Source: Rostratula benghalensis
Taxonomy: Eukaryota > Chordata > Aves > Charadriiformes > Rostratulidae
Reading direction: 5' to 3'
Assembly: GCA_013399305.1 (NCBI GenBank)
Contig: VXAI01000161.1
Location: 467,578 to 531,577 of the forward strand
Length of the DNA: 64,000 nt
Shown: in pieces, positions 1 to 12,631 of the stretch
Position numbering within the stretch: the stretch's first letter is position 1
Layout of the letters: each line of letters opens with the position of its first letter
Notes under the pieces: model-generated
The model's database searches: none
Seen by the model: only the letters and a program-made list of their open reading frames with translations
What the model was told of the DNA's origin: nothing
Position numbers and translations under genes: made by a program

Positions 1-1086
1 GGAGGACTAAATCTGACCTGAAAGATCTTGTGTGAAGGTGTCCTACTCTGAACAAAAAGCTGGTTTAGCATGCTACAACATTAGCTTTGGGATAAAAACT
101 GAACTGGTGAAGAGCCTAAATAGAGTCATATTTGTATCAGTCTGGCCTGAACAAATCTTATTTTAGAATTTCTTTAAGATTTTATTTGCTTATTTAATTC
201 TGGGGATAAAGCAAAAAACAGAAACTTTTTAGCAAGATAATAAAAAATAATCAGTTAAAAATTAGGAAGGAAAAAGGGGATAATATTAATTAAACATAGC
301 TGAAGTTTGTGAAAAAGAGAATTCTGCATAGGTTTATGATAAGAGTAGGCAAACAAACGCAAGAAAAATCCATTAATAGTTACTGAAAATTTAGAAAATA
401 CTTCTATCTCAGCTAGATCATGCACTGAATAGTTGGTCAACAAGACATTATCAAGTGAAAGTATCATACAAACTCCCACTGCCCTTAAGCTGCTGTGGAT
501 ATTCACTTATGACCATTATTTCAGCCTCAACAGGCCTTTGGCTTCACCTGCTAGAGGCTGTCCATGATCTTATGCTGCAATACTTATTCTGCCACATGGC
601 CAGGAATGTAATCTTTGGAGTAGTATCTGAAGCTCACAGTACAGCACAGGAAAGGTTACATGCTTTAGTCCAAAACAGTAGTTACCTACGTAAAGAATAC
701 TCTTTGGTACCTCTCAAGTCAAGCACCATAACTGAGCCTGCACCCCTAAATCAGGACTGCCTCACTAATTCTCTGTTCTCAGTTGTTTTTCAAACCATGA
801 TGGGGTTTCAGTGCCTATATGGTGCTCTACTAGTTGGAGTATTTGCTCAAGAAGATACTAAAGCCAGAATTGTCTCACATTGATGTTCCCATGACTAGTG
901 GCACACTCTACAGCTCTCCAACAGTGAGCAGTATGGCAGTTTTAAGTATGCACAGCAGAGACTGTAGATGCTTACAGGTTTCTGAGCTTAGAAAAAAAGT
1001 CTAGGATTTTAAATGCTTCCACAACTTGGCTCTTTACAAGTGTGGTACTCTTTACTTCATATTTGTAACTGTGAGTCTGAAGTCGT
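1..1086. other. AT-rich unique DNA with an uninterpreted 142-codon frame
   Basis: No repeat family or gene is recognised here. A frame open for 142 codons lies on the plus strand at 455-883, but its translation has no motif, signal peptide or repeat I recognise. An open frame of this length is expected about once by chance in 64 kb of AT-rich DNA read in six frames. I treat it as noncoding. Confidence 0.5.
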
Positions 1087-1480
1087 AGAATTATAGAAGA
1101 TAATCATAGAATGCTTAGAGTTCGAAGGGACCTTAAAGATCATCAAGTTTCAACCCCCCTGCCATGGACAGGGACACCTCCCACCAGACCAGGTTGCTCC
1201 AAGACCCATCCAGCCTGGCCTTGGACCCCTCCAGGGATGGGGCAGCCACAGCTTCTCTGGGCAACCTGTTCCAGTGTCTCACCACCTTCACAGTAAAAAT
1301 ATATTTTTTTCTTAATATCTGTTCTAAATCTCCTCTCTTTCAGTTTAAAACCATTCCCCTCATCCTATCACACCACTCCCTGATAAAAAGTCCCTCCCCA
1401 TCTCTTCTGTAGCCCCCTTTAGGGACTGGAAAGCGTGTTATAAGGTCTTCCCAGATCCTTGTTTCTCCAGGCTGAACAAT
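1087..1480 (-). mobile_element. CR1 LINE 3' fragment (5'-truncated)
   Basis: The left edge carries a worn copy of the CR1 tail (TAATCATAGAATG), followed by the conserved block around CTTAAAGATCATC, then CCACCAGACCAGGTTGCTCC and the segment with TTCTCCAGGCTGAACA. This is the 3' end of CR1 read in reverse, so the element lies on the minus strand. The minus-strand translation keeps scraps of the ORF2 C-terminus but is interrupted. No promoter or intact reverse transcriptase remains. Confidence 0.9.
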
Positions 1481-4396
1481 GTCCAATGAATATAGTCCAA
1501 TTATAAACTCCCCGGACCACATAAATGAGTCCATTGAAAAAATGTGAACTTTTCATGCCAACCAAAGCTTCAAAGAATCACGAATCTATTCTATTTAATC
1601 TTCATGTAAGTATCTATGTTCAGATGAGTACTGTTTTTCAACTGGGAAAATTTGGCCCACCAGCCTATTTCTAGTTGGTTTAGAAAACTGGTGTTTTATT
1701 CAACTGAGAGGGCTATCTTTTCTCCAAGTCTTCGTACAAATACTGAGCTAATGTCATATGACAGTACAGTTCTACCTCATTTAATAATTAAGAATTGTTC
1801 TTTTGTTACAAGACCATGTCTTATTCAGCTGGCAATATTGTTTACATTTTACAGTAATTTTACACAGGATAATAAACATTTTAAACATATTGTGTCAAGT
1901 AGCCCACCTATATGGCTGACATTAAACATATGCTAAAGTGTTTTGCCGGTCCTTGGCATAAATGACTACATAAGGTGCCGTCAGGGAAAAAAAACACATT
2001 TGTTTCTGAGATACGTGATCGTAAAGTTTTCCCTGACACATACTCTATGTGCAACATGATTTGAGTTTGAACAAATTATCAAACCAAATTTCTAACATGT
2101 AACATGTAAGCTTTTTTAATTTTTTTTTTAAACTCTCAATATGCTACCATGCTACTGGAAGAAGCTCCTTTCTGGTTTCTTGGCTCAGTTCCTTGTCTTG
2201 ATATGTAAAGTCTTCTGGGTCTCTGGCACTAAATTTGAGTTAGGCTTAAAACCACTAGTCATGTAATGCAACCATTCGTATGTCAGCGCTCATTTCCCTG
2301 GCTTCTGATCCAAGATATCTTTGGTCAGACTTCTCTTTCACCTTTCACTTAAAATCTTTTGCAGCTCCCTGTGGCATTTGCAGGTAATCAGACAATTGAT
2401 TTAAGCATTTGCATTTTTATATGGGCATAAGAGCACTTTTTACCTCCTCCACCACACAGTGAGATCGGTAATCCAATCTTTTTGATAACATGATATTCAC
2501 CTTGAAATTCTGGTATTCCATTGTTTCATCTGGATCTGCTCCTTTCTTAGGATTCCAAGATGTCCTTAATTTCCCAAACCAAAATTGTGGCATAAATGCC
2601 ACGTGTTCTGACATGGTTTTGTTTTGTTTTGTTTTGTTTTTTTCTGGTAACCCTGTCACATTGTGGCAGATCAAAGAATCTTGTAGTGTACCAACATTTA
2701 AACAGTAAATGGCATTTGGTCCAACATCCTCACAGAGAAAGTTAAAAGGAATCTGATCAAGGTGTGAAGCTTCAAAACCTTATGATAAAAGGAAACAGAA
2801 AAGCTCATTGGAAATTTGTACACTTAAAGAAATCTTAATTGGAGTTTGCTTATTTTGAATAAAGGCTATTTATTACTGGGGCTAACTGCTAAATATGAGG
2901 GCCAGTGAAATGAAAAATTATTCAAACCAACTTTTCTTATATGCAAGAAAACATATTTTTTTTTCTTTTTTCCAAAACAGGTAAAGTTTGTTAAGCATAT
3001 CAATAAACAAAACCAAAGTTATCAGTTTTGGACAAACTCTAGCTGCCTAGATGTAACTTTAACTTATTTCAGATATAACTTACAATTATGAAGGAATTTT
3101 CTGGTCCAAAATTCATTAAAGTCAGAAGTATGTGCTTTGGCTATATCAGACCCTACATGCTAAAAGTAACCCATTATTTTAAAATAGACATTGCAGAAAA
3201 AACTTCAGGAAACCTTTATTTAGAGACAAAACTTTCATAGTGCAAACAAATCACACAGGCATGAATTGTTCCATAAGAGTTCACACTTTGTCATATTTTA
3301 TTAATTGGACCTTACAAACCATCTGTGCGGTGTTCTTTGCTAACCTAAAATAAAGAAAAACAAACAACATCGCTTCTAGGTGGGCTTGTAGTTCATCCAG
3401 TCATTTTGCGTGGATTTGTAGCACAGAAGAGGAGGTTTAAGATATTATAGAGGAATAAGGACAATACAGCTATCAGGTTCGAATAGTCAAAGTATAATTT
3501 TGTTCTGAAAAGATGGATTGCTCTTGGAAAAAAATGCCCCCAAACTTCTTGTCAGTCTACACTTCAAGTATAACTCCATCTTCCCATTGATTTTTGTTGC
3601 TTTTTCCTATAATGCCTAAATATTATGTAATTGTTACATATACTTCAGCTGCATGTCACTCATGCCATTCAGATTGTCTACCACTAAATAAAAAAGAAAA
3701 AAGAAAAAAAAAAACAAAAAAGCACAGATTCTGAAAAGAAAGCCTTATTTCAAGTTTGCATCTGAGCAGCCAAAAGAAGATTTGATACAATCTTCAGATT
3801 CTCCCTAATTTATATAGTACTGAAATTCTTCAACGTAGACTTTTCTACAGTTACAAACTACTTTTTAAAATTTATTTCTCATAAATCTCTGTGCTGTGCA
3901 GGTATTGGTTGTTTCTTCCTATATGATTTATCTTTAAAATTTTAGAACCAGAAAATATTATTGACCTTTGGCACTTATTGAAAACACTATTGTACATTGC
4001 TTAGCTATGGAAAAATGGTGAGATTCTGTGACAGCTATTTTGAAGAGAAAAATAAAGGCTACTGGAATTAAAACTTGAGGTAGACAACTGGTGAAAACAT
4101 GCTAAATATTGGTAAAACATAGTACAAATGGTCTGCACAGGCAGAATACATTAATTCTAGTAACTTTTCTGGCCTTAAGTAGTCCTCAGGCTGTAAAGAA
4201 ACACCTCACTCTTTTATCTACATTTCAAGTCCATGATTTCTGAACAGTTGGGGTGATCATAACAGCTATTAAAATAAAGCTGTGTTAACAGAGTCTCCAT
4301 CTGGTCTAGAGTGTGAGGCTTCAGCGTCAGTGGTTCCATTAACACTTGTGATTCTTTCCTGGTGTCTTCCTCAGCATCCCCATGTGATCCCTGCCT
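1481..4396. other. AT-rich unique DNA, no gene seen
   Basis: Nothing recognisable was found. Small features are a four-unit TTTTG run near 2620-2640, an A-rich tract at about 3687-3721 and scattered short homopolymers. Open frames are all under 100 codons and mostly overlap on opposite strands, as expected by chance. Confidence 0.5.
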
Positions 4397-4500
4397 GGGT
4401 TGGAAGGAACCTTGCAGATCATCTAGTCCAACCGTCAACCTAACTCTGACAAAAAAATCATTAAATCATATCTAAACTTAACTCTAAAGAGTTAACTAAA
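4397..4500 (-). mobile_element. Old, degraded CR1 3' fragment
   Basis: The block GGTTGGAAGGAACCTTGCAG and the following CATCTAGTCCAACC match the CR1 3' end in reverse. The next segment (CAACCTAACTCTGAC, then AAATCATATC) resembles older CR1 subfamilies rather than the CCACCAGACCAGG type seen elsewhere in the window. The terminal ATTCTATGA repeats are gone and the right boundary fades into background, so the extent is approximate. Confidence 0.6.
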
Positions 4501-5014
4501 CATTAACTTTTCCACATTTCAACCAGCGCTGTAGTTCCACCGATTTCAGTACATAGCACTCTGTGTAATCTTTTAGCCACAGTTCAAACCATTGTGGCTT
4601 AATTTTCAGGAATATTATTCCACCACCGCAGAGCACCAAAATTCAAAATCTCTTCAATGTATCTTAAACTGGGACAGACAGAAAAGCAAATGGTACAGAA
4701 TGGGCTAAATGGTAGCGTGGATGGTCTAGAGGTTTTGCAGTCACAGAGAAGAGCAGTGACCATGGGCTACACAACACATATTTGGGTTTGTGCTTGGAGT
4801 CAGATGCTGCCTCCATCCCAGAAAGCTTCTGAGTCAGCTTTTGCTGTTCTCTGCATGGCTTTGTCCTTGGGTCTAATCTGAGACAATGCACTGACCAAAG
4901 TGGCTGATTTGTTTGGGTTTGTTTTGGGGGTTTTTGTTTGTTTGTTTGTTTTGTTTTGGGCTGTTATGTATTGTTTTGTTTTGTTTTCTATTAATAATAT
5001 TCTTACCTTTTCAG
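4501..5014. other. Unique DNA ending in a G/T-rich simple tract
   Basis: No gene is seen. From about 4909 to 4987 the plus strand is almost purely G and T, with repeated TTTG and TTTTG units, including a GGGGG and several GGG or shorter runs. This tract also supplies the pyrimidine-type lead-in to the exon-like segment that starts at 5015. Confidence 0.5.
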
Positions 5015-5068
5015 AAGTCACTCTTGGCTAAACATGTTTACGGTCAAGAGAGGGATGAACTTTTCAAG
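5015..5068 (+). other. Exon-like 54-nt segment with flanking splice consensus (hypothetical)
   Basis: A T-rich stretch ending TCTTACCTTTTCAG lies immediately upstream, and CAAG/GTAATT follows at the right end. The segment between is exactly 54 nt. In the phase starting at 5015 it reads as 18 uninterrupted, hydrophilic codons (KSLLAKHVYGQERDELFK). A second phase is also open, so the open frame is weak evidence by itself. No gene family is recognised and no partner exon was found. It may be a genuine cassette exon, an exon of a noncoding RNA, or a chance pairing of splice-like sites. Confidence 0.2.
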
Positions 5069-5729
5069 GTAATTGGCACTATGAATGAAATAATGTATGA
5101 GTTCTCAGGTAAATTCCTACTTTCAAAACCTTACAAAGAGCAAGCCATAGGTCAAACTACAGATAACCTTTTATGATAGAAAAAATTCATCACTTATTCA
5201 ATTAACTATTGTTCCCCTATTATGCATCCCATTTTTGCAATGCAGAAATTTTAGAATAATTGGAATTGCAGGTTTCAACTTCATTTTTTACATTCTTTTA
5301 TTTATTTTTTTTCCTAAATAATAGAGGGCACGAAAAAAAAAAAAAAAGAAACTCTAGAGAAAGAGGCTACAGAAGTTCTGCTTTTGCCCACAAGAAACAT
5401 ATTGAGAAATGATAGAGGTAAGGTAGTGGTGCAGAGGCTTTTTCAGAATCTCTTCTGCTTTATTTTGGCAGTCTGAATATTTAAGTGTTCTGCCAAAATG
5501 GGATGGACTCTAATAGTGGGAGATTGAACTGTTTCTGTTTCAACAGTGACAGAAGGTGCTGTGCAAGATTAAGCCTCAGTGTTATCCTCAAAATATTATT
5601 ATGGTTAAAATAGAATGAAAGAAACATAAGAAGAAAATAATTTATAATTAATATAATTGACATCTTAATGATCTAATTGTAGAATTACTAGGAGTCAAGA
5701 TTTAGTTATTACAGAAAAAAAAAAAAAAG
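5069..5729. other. AT-rich unique DNA
   Basis: No gene or classified repeat is seen. It contains an A-tract at about 5332-5347 and another at about 5714-5728. The second abuts the unclassified repeat that follows. Confidence 0.45.
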
Positions 5730-5822
5730 ACAAGTTCAGACAGAACAAGGCTGGCAAGTCTTCATCATGAGGCCTTGCAAACTCAGTACAATACCTGTGA
5801 CCTGTTGAGCAATGACAATACT
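5730..5822. repeat. Unclassified dispersed repeat, copy A
   Basis: This stretch shares a core with 38655-38750: CAAGTCTTCATC, then TGAGG, then CTTGCAAA and TCA in the same order and spacing. The two copies differ at only about three positions over 33 bases, with looser similarity on both sides down to a shared CAATACT. It is not CR1 or any LTR I recognise. Orientation is arbitrary because no termini or tail are visible. Confidence 0.45.
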
Positions 5823-8800
5823 CATGAATACATAATATAGAATACATACAAAATAAATACAATTTACCTGGATTCAGGGTTATCTCAGAGGGAACCTCCC
5901 TGCAGATTTCAAACCTGTACGTAGAGGACTGTTCAACTGTTACAGAATATTTTCACTGCTGCAGCTCTTCTACTCATGTGCAGAATTGCAACCATCTCCC
6001 TCTTCCTTTTTTAAGGAATAAACAGTTTGCAAAAAAACCTATTAAAAATAAAAACACTCTGTACTAATGGTACCTAAATAATCATTGGGGATTACAAACC
6101 TTTTTGTCTTCTGATTAAATAACAGCTCTTGACAAATCTCCAGAATATTAAAGGTTGGGTTTTTTTCAATTAAAGCACTCAAGTGTGGTCTAAAAAAGTC
6201 CTCTCTCAGGACTCTCTTTCAGGGTCTGAATTTTTTTTTAATTAATAAATCAATATGAAATATGAAATTCAGCAGAAGAACATCAAACATATTGTTGCCA
6301 AGCAACTAATGAAATTTCATTATGTTTTGTGTGTTTTAGACAACAAAGCCATCTTTTTAATTCCCTTAAAAAATTTATTTGTATTTTTAATGTTCTTTAT
6401 AAAAAAACTTAAACTTTCCTTGCTGCACTGTTTTACTATGGTTACTTATCTTTGCATATCATCTCAAATTGAAGTAATTCAGGTAGGAAATAGCCCTGAA
6501 GAAGACCTTAAAACTAACTCCAAGGTCACTGAAACCATTGAATTTTGGTTTTCTTTGGTCAGTTATGGAAAAAGACCTATTTCTTGCCAGAACATTCAGA
6601 GGTGCTTTTGACAGGGTGTTGTGGGCAAATTTAGGCTAAGAGAAAAAAATAAAAAAATAAAAATAAAAAAGAACACTGCATGGCAATATTTTCTTAATTT
6701 CTCACAAAGTGCAAGGTCAGAATTCTCTGAGCACTATCAAAGGGATGCCTTACTTTAGAGACCAGTCTGACTTTTACTCACAGGCCTTGTTTTTTCCTTA
6801 TTCCTAATCTGCCACGTATGCTATTGCGTCGTTGTTGATTGTTTTTCCTATTTATTTCCACGTCAAAATACATCTTTTGCTTGTCCCCTTTTGAAAAAGT
6901 AAGACAAGGAATGAAAGAAAAGAATGGTTCTATTCAGCAGCTTCTTCAGAATCACTGGATCTGATTTCAATGCTGAACAAATATTTGAAGTAGCTTTTGT
7001 AAACTACTGCATGCATTTTCATCAGAGCAACTGTTGAATTCTAATATGCTGATTAAAAAATGCGGGAGATCACAGACGAAAATTGTCAGTAATGTTGCCA
7101 CCTCATGCTTGAATAACATTTTCGTAGAAATCATCTTCAAATGTAAAACAGACCTTAAAAAAGAAACTTAAAAAAAGAGCTTCAATTAACATACTAATGA
7201 AATAAAAGCAGTTGTAGAGTTTTACCAGAGTGTTGATGACTTGAAGATTTCCCGACAAAGAGAAATTAAATGGCTGGATATTTCTTTCTATTTTTTTTTT
7301 AATTTATCTAACCTCAATACCATGGGTGTTTTGGAGAGTCTGATATTTTATAGGTATTTAACAGTAAAAGGAACTTCTTTGCGAAAACCAACAAGAATTC
7401 TGCTGTTCCAAAAAAAAAGAAAGCTGTACTGAGTATGATATATAAATTACGATACTACTAAACATTTAAAGTGTATTTCTAGAAACACTTTTTTATACAT
7501 CAGTAAGATCTTCAGAGCTTTAATTTTTCATAGCAGATGATACTGTGTTTTTTATTTTTATTACATTGTATTGATATATTGCAGAGATTAACATCATTAT
7601 CTGAAAGATATAAAAAAGCAGCAGAATTCTGTTTTGCATGTAAATTTAACCATTTGTAATCAAAGTTAAGATAATGTCCCTGAATCTTTGTTTCAAGAAA
7701 GCATACCGATTATTTGCTATAAGTTCCAGAGAATGGCCAAAGAAGAAGAGTTAAATAAATTCAGCAGTAATCCTTACAGAGTTCATATCAAAATGCAATG
7801 AACTTTGAGTATTTCAGTAGTGGAACCTCAATTGGTCTTATTTTAATTTTGGATTTCTGAATTACAGAAATAAAAAAAACCCCAAAAATAAAAAATATTA
7901 AGAAAACTCTACGCACCAAAAAAAAAACCAAACCCCAAACCAAAAACAAACAAAAAAGGCAATACTTTGGTAGGATTTATTCATGTAGTAAGAAGTAAGA
8001 TATTTCAGCCTGTAAGACTGGACAGTCCTAGTTTGTAATTAGCTAGACATGGGACTAACTCAATAATTTTAATTTCTGTGAAGAGCCTTACTTATTATCA
8101 CCGTAAATGAGTAAAGAGCTTTATACTATTACAGGGAGGTAAAAATTCAGATCCAAAGATTTTAAACAGACTTAAGTAATAATAATTGTAAATATTTATG
8201 ATAATTTTACTTATATTCCACATTTCTCACAATAACATTGATGGTTTTGCAAATATTAACTGAATGAAGTACTTTGATTCTGAAAATTCAGTATATTTGG
8301 TTATTTGTTCCTCTCCTGGCACATCTTGAATACCAAATAGATCCTTGGTCAGAAGATTTTATGACCTGTGACAGTTTAGAAATGTGCTAAACTAACAAAA
8401 AATAATCTGAACAGCTGGCAGGTTGTGATGTCTGCTGGAATACAGACATTATAGGCCATTCTATGTTTTCGCACTTTCTGTCCACACAATAAAACCTTGT
8501 TGGATACTAAATATCTAAATCATCTCACTTTCCAAACCAGTAAAATAAAACTGGCAGAACACATTGCTGGTGCTCTGCGGCTCCAAGTGTTATTCAATTA
8601 CTTCTAGGAACACTTCTTCCTCATTATTTTTAATTTTACAGGGAATCATGAAGTATCAGATCTGGATCCTTACACATGGGCATCCCTCCCTCATATCCCT
8701 TCTGAATAACACCACCAATCTTTATCAGTCAATGGAATTGCTGTTCTTATAACACTTCTAGTTGCTGCCAAACACAATGCTGTCTCCATCCCCGTTCCCT

Positions 8801-9202
8801 ACCCAAAAGTCCACAGTCCCCATCTGGATACTTCCCTACACCAAGCAGGCCATGTGTCAGAGCTGGGCCTGGAGTCTGGCAGGGTTGTCAAGTAATTCTC
8901 ACAAATTCTTTTTTTGGAGCTGTGTTATCTGAATAAGGGAAGATAAGAAAATTCTGCATCTGCTGTCCCACTGGCACCCTCTTTTGTCCCAGTTTCGCAT
9001 GGTCTCTGTCCTAAATTGCCTTAGATAATTCTTTCATCCCTAACTATTTCCTTTCCAAAAGGCGGGATGAATTGGCACACTGCTGCAAGGACATGCAGAC
9101 TGAAAGGGGAACTGTCTTTATAGTTAAGGAACCATTCTGAGAATTTAGCCTGACCTTTTTTTAAAACACAGAAATTCAAATTTACACATTATAATGTCGC
9201 CC
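5823..9202. other. AT-rich unique DNA, no gene seen
   Basis: No recognisable gene. An A/C-rich simple tract lies at about 7868-7956 (CCAAA-type units). A frame open for 118 codons at 6255-6611 on the plus strand has no recognisable domain and is within chance expectation. The segment 8760-9190 is less AT-rich than its surroundings but matches nothing I know. Confidence 0.45.
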
Positions 9203-9612
9203 TTTGGGAGCAGACTGCTCCAGTGTGGGCTCTCCATGGAGTCACAGCCTCCTTTGGGCATCCACCAGCACTGGGGCCTCCATGGGCTGCTGGTGGATAT
9301 CTGGATATCTGCTAGATATCTGGTTATCTGGTGGATAACTGCTCCACCATTAACCACTATGGGTTACTGGGGGACAGCCTGCCTTGACATCACAGACTGC
9401 AGGAGAATCTCTGCTCTCATGCCTGGAGCATTTCCTTCCCTCCTTCTTCTCTGACCTTGGTGTCTGCAGAGTTGTTGGTCTCACATATTCTTACTTCTCT
9501 CCTCTGTCTGCTGTTGTGCAGGGTTTTTTTCCCCCTTCTTAAATATGTTATCACAGATGCACAGCCACTGTTGCTGACAAGCTCAGCCTTGGGCAGCAGT
9601 TGGGTCCATCTT
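9203..9612 (+). mobile_element. Avian ERV LTR fragment (3' part)
   Basis: The segment has the layout of the 3' half of a long bird ERV LTR: degenerate tandem units around CTGCTCCAGTGTGGGCTCTC and GGTGGATATCTG, then TTGGTGTCTGCAGAGTTGTT, a GTGCAGGG plus T/C run, and the CTTAAATATGTTATCACAGA block. The last block recurs at about 32460, giving internal support that it is a dispersed repeat. The copy stops before the expected LTR terminus and runs into an A-tract at 9614. Family assignment is from memory of the element type, without a database check. Confidence 0.6.
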
Positions 9613-12600
9613 AGAAAAAAAAAACATTCATAATTATAAATTAGTAGGAAAATACTTCTTGGCTTGTATGAACATAATGCACATTAAACTACCTTTTTGC
9701 TTCACCATCTTGAAAAAATATGTTTGTCTTAAATGTTGTATAAACAGGAAAGCAGTGTCCTCTAATTATCTTATTACTATTTCATTGGTATGTTATTTCT
9801 CTATAGTAAACAGTAGTGTGCAGTTTTAATACTAGCTCTACTCTTACTGTCCTGACACTTAAGTCAAAATGCATGAAAACCAGAAGATTTATTAGGGAAG
9901 TGACACTTATTTTCAAGGTAAAGTTATGACCTTCAGTTGATTTTATTGTTTTTAAGAGTATTTGTATTATTATTCATTCAAGAAGTAATGCATCAGAAGA
10001 ATGGGCCTTTGGCAGATGAATTTATTTCTAAATTTCACTTGATTGAACCTATAAGGTAATGAATGGTGAAAAGGTGGAACCACAGGTCACACTCATGAGA
10101 ATACTTTGCTCCCAGCAATTGCTTAATATGTGAAAATGCGTTGTAGACCTTTGCATGCAATCTGTTTGCCTTCCCTACAATCAAGAATGAGGATGAGAGG
10201 TAGGAAGGGCAAAGAGAAAGTTTGTCCATGCTCCTCTCAGTAGGATAGCTTCATAGTTTATGGTCAATGTATAAATCTTTAGCAGATCCTTATTCCTTCC
10301 TTTGCTGAAATAGAAAAAAATAGGATGGCATTCTTAGAGCACTGCCCATGATATTTAGCATCTATTAGTAGTGGTGCAGTGAGATGCCAGGAAATATCTT
10401 TTCCCTGTTGCTAAAGGTTGTTAATTTGAATCAAAAACTCTCAGGATTTGCTCTTTCTTTTTTTTTTTCTTCGCAACATATATGCACCATAAATTTTTAT
10501 AACCATTGATATCTTTCTATATTTCTAACATGGAAATTATTAAAAGCAAAGAGTACTTCCCCACAGTTAAATGTCTTTTTTAAATGTCAAAGGGGTTAAA
10601 CAATGGAACAAAAATGTTATCATGTATTATGTGAGCAGTAGGATGAATCAGTAAGAAAGGTCTGGTCTAGCTACTTTCTTAATAAATTGCATTATATTGC
10701 TCTAACACAGAAGCTGAACTTTTAATCTCTAGTGAATTCTGCTGGTTATCAGATTGCTTTTTCCAGTATGACCTGTATTTTACATTTTAATGACCATTAA
10801 TAATTTCTATATTTTTCAGCCTATAATAGTCATATTCTGTATTAAGTTTGTCTAATTGTCTAGTCCTGTTGATATTTGTAACTTTAAACCTTTGATATCA
10901 CATCACATCCATTTCATTCATATCCATCACAATCCATTTCTTTACAAGTTGGACACATAAATGCATTTCCACTGTTCCTGTTATATGTTTCTTTAGGTAT
11001 AAAATGAATATAATATTTAGGATTACTAAGGGATTGTCCCTTTTACTTGCAAAGACAAACATAGTTTTCAAAGTTTTATTAGTTTTTGGATAAATAGTAG
11101 CAGGAGATTCCTTAGATCCTTCAGAATACCTTCCAGTAACTTGAGGGTTATTCTCAAAGCCTGGAGGGACTACCCAAGGTGAAGTTATTCAACTATCCAT
11201 CCAGCAAAAAGCTGGAATTATTGTCTACTAGACATCAAGGAGAAGGTTAAATAGGAATCTCTCATAGATCTGCTTCTTACGCGTAGACAGAACGAGGTCA
11301 TTTCCAGACTCTCTGTAATTTTATGAGAATTATCTTGCATCTTTCCTTCCTGATAGATCCATGAGTAAAGACAGTTTAACTGGATTGAGTGCTGTTAATT
11401 TTTATTTGTTAAGGTGTGTTCCCACAGCAAGTATTTTCCTCCTGGTATTAAGACACAAACTAGACAGGTTGGGTTCTGGACCTATTCTCAGCCGCGGCAA
11501 ATTATTTTAGGACTTGATCCTGAAATTTTTTCACATCATCTGCTTAAACTGGTTCATCTACCGGTATAGTTAAGGTTCCCACGACAGCTGTATTTGTGTT
11601 TTTTATTCACTCACCAGGAGTAACCATTTCTCCTGTAGTGATATGCTTATTGTTCTTGAGTTTAGCATCTGTCAGGGTACCAGTCATTCACAATACTTAG
11701 CCAGAAACTTCATATTCCCATGTGGCTTGCTGCTGGTCCTACAAATATATCAAGTATAATATGATAGCACCCTTCTTATCTTTTGAGAAATCTCTCTCTT
11801 TCATTGAAGAAACATGTGAAGGACTTAATGAATGTCATGATTTCTTCTATTACTATTGAAATTAACATGCCTTTCCTTCTCCATAGCTTATAAAAGATAC
11901 GGTAACACGGTGAAAAGTCTATATTACTTTGTCTACAAAGACTTCAAAGCCTCAGGAAATTAAATTATCTGCAGCCAAAAAATGTCTGGGATGTGGCTAC
12001 ACTCACTATATCCATTATAGATAAACTGTCCAATTATGAGCTGGTATATGAATAATACATTACAGAAAACCATTTTAGGTCCTTCTACCTTCACAAAGGC
12101 AAACCACTACAGGAGGGAGAAAATGAAATTAAACTTAGGAAAAGACTTGTAAACCATAGAAGAACTGTCCTTTTCCTACGCCTAAAATCCTTCTTCGGAT
12201 GGATAGTGCTAATTAGACCTTGGGACACAACATGGAAAGAACACTTAAGTTTCTGTATGCGAAAAAGAGAATATTAGAATGAGTAATCACTACTACACCC
12301 CTTGTTTTCAAATACTGTAATGTTTCCCAGTGGTTGGTGAGAGGAGTTATGATTCTAATTCTAGGGAAGGACTTCTGTCTAGGAATGGCTGCCTCAATAG
12401 TTTTGGAAAAAAACAAAATACTAGTTACACTTCTCATCTTCTTATTTCCTTCAGTTACTTCAGGTGGTAGTTACTCAAACCTGCCTTCTGTGAGCTCTAG
12501 GAAGGTTCCTAAATACCCAGCTCAGAGCTGTGAATTCTAACTGGTGGTAAAAAGCTATCAGGCACCAGGACTGACAGATACTGACTTTAAATGTGCTTTG

Positions 12601-12631
12601 AGTCAGTCCATTAATGGGTTTTTTTTTCAGG
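9613..12631. other. AT-rich unique DNA, no gene seen
   Basis: No gene or classified repeat is recognised. Open frames are short and uninformative. The stretch 11,440-12,540 is slightly less AT-rich and could hold very old transposon relics, but no motif supports that. Confidence 0.4.

Noticed and set aside
455..883. 142-codon plus-strand frame as a gene
   Set aside because: No recognisable domain, and roughly one frame of this length is expected by chance in AT-rich sequence of this size.
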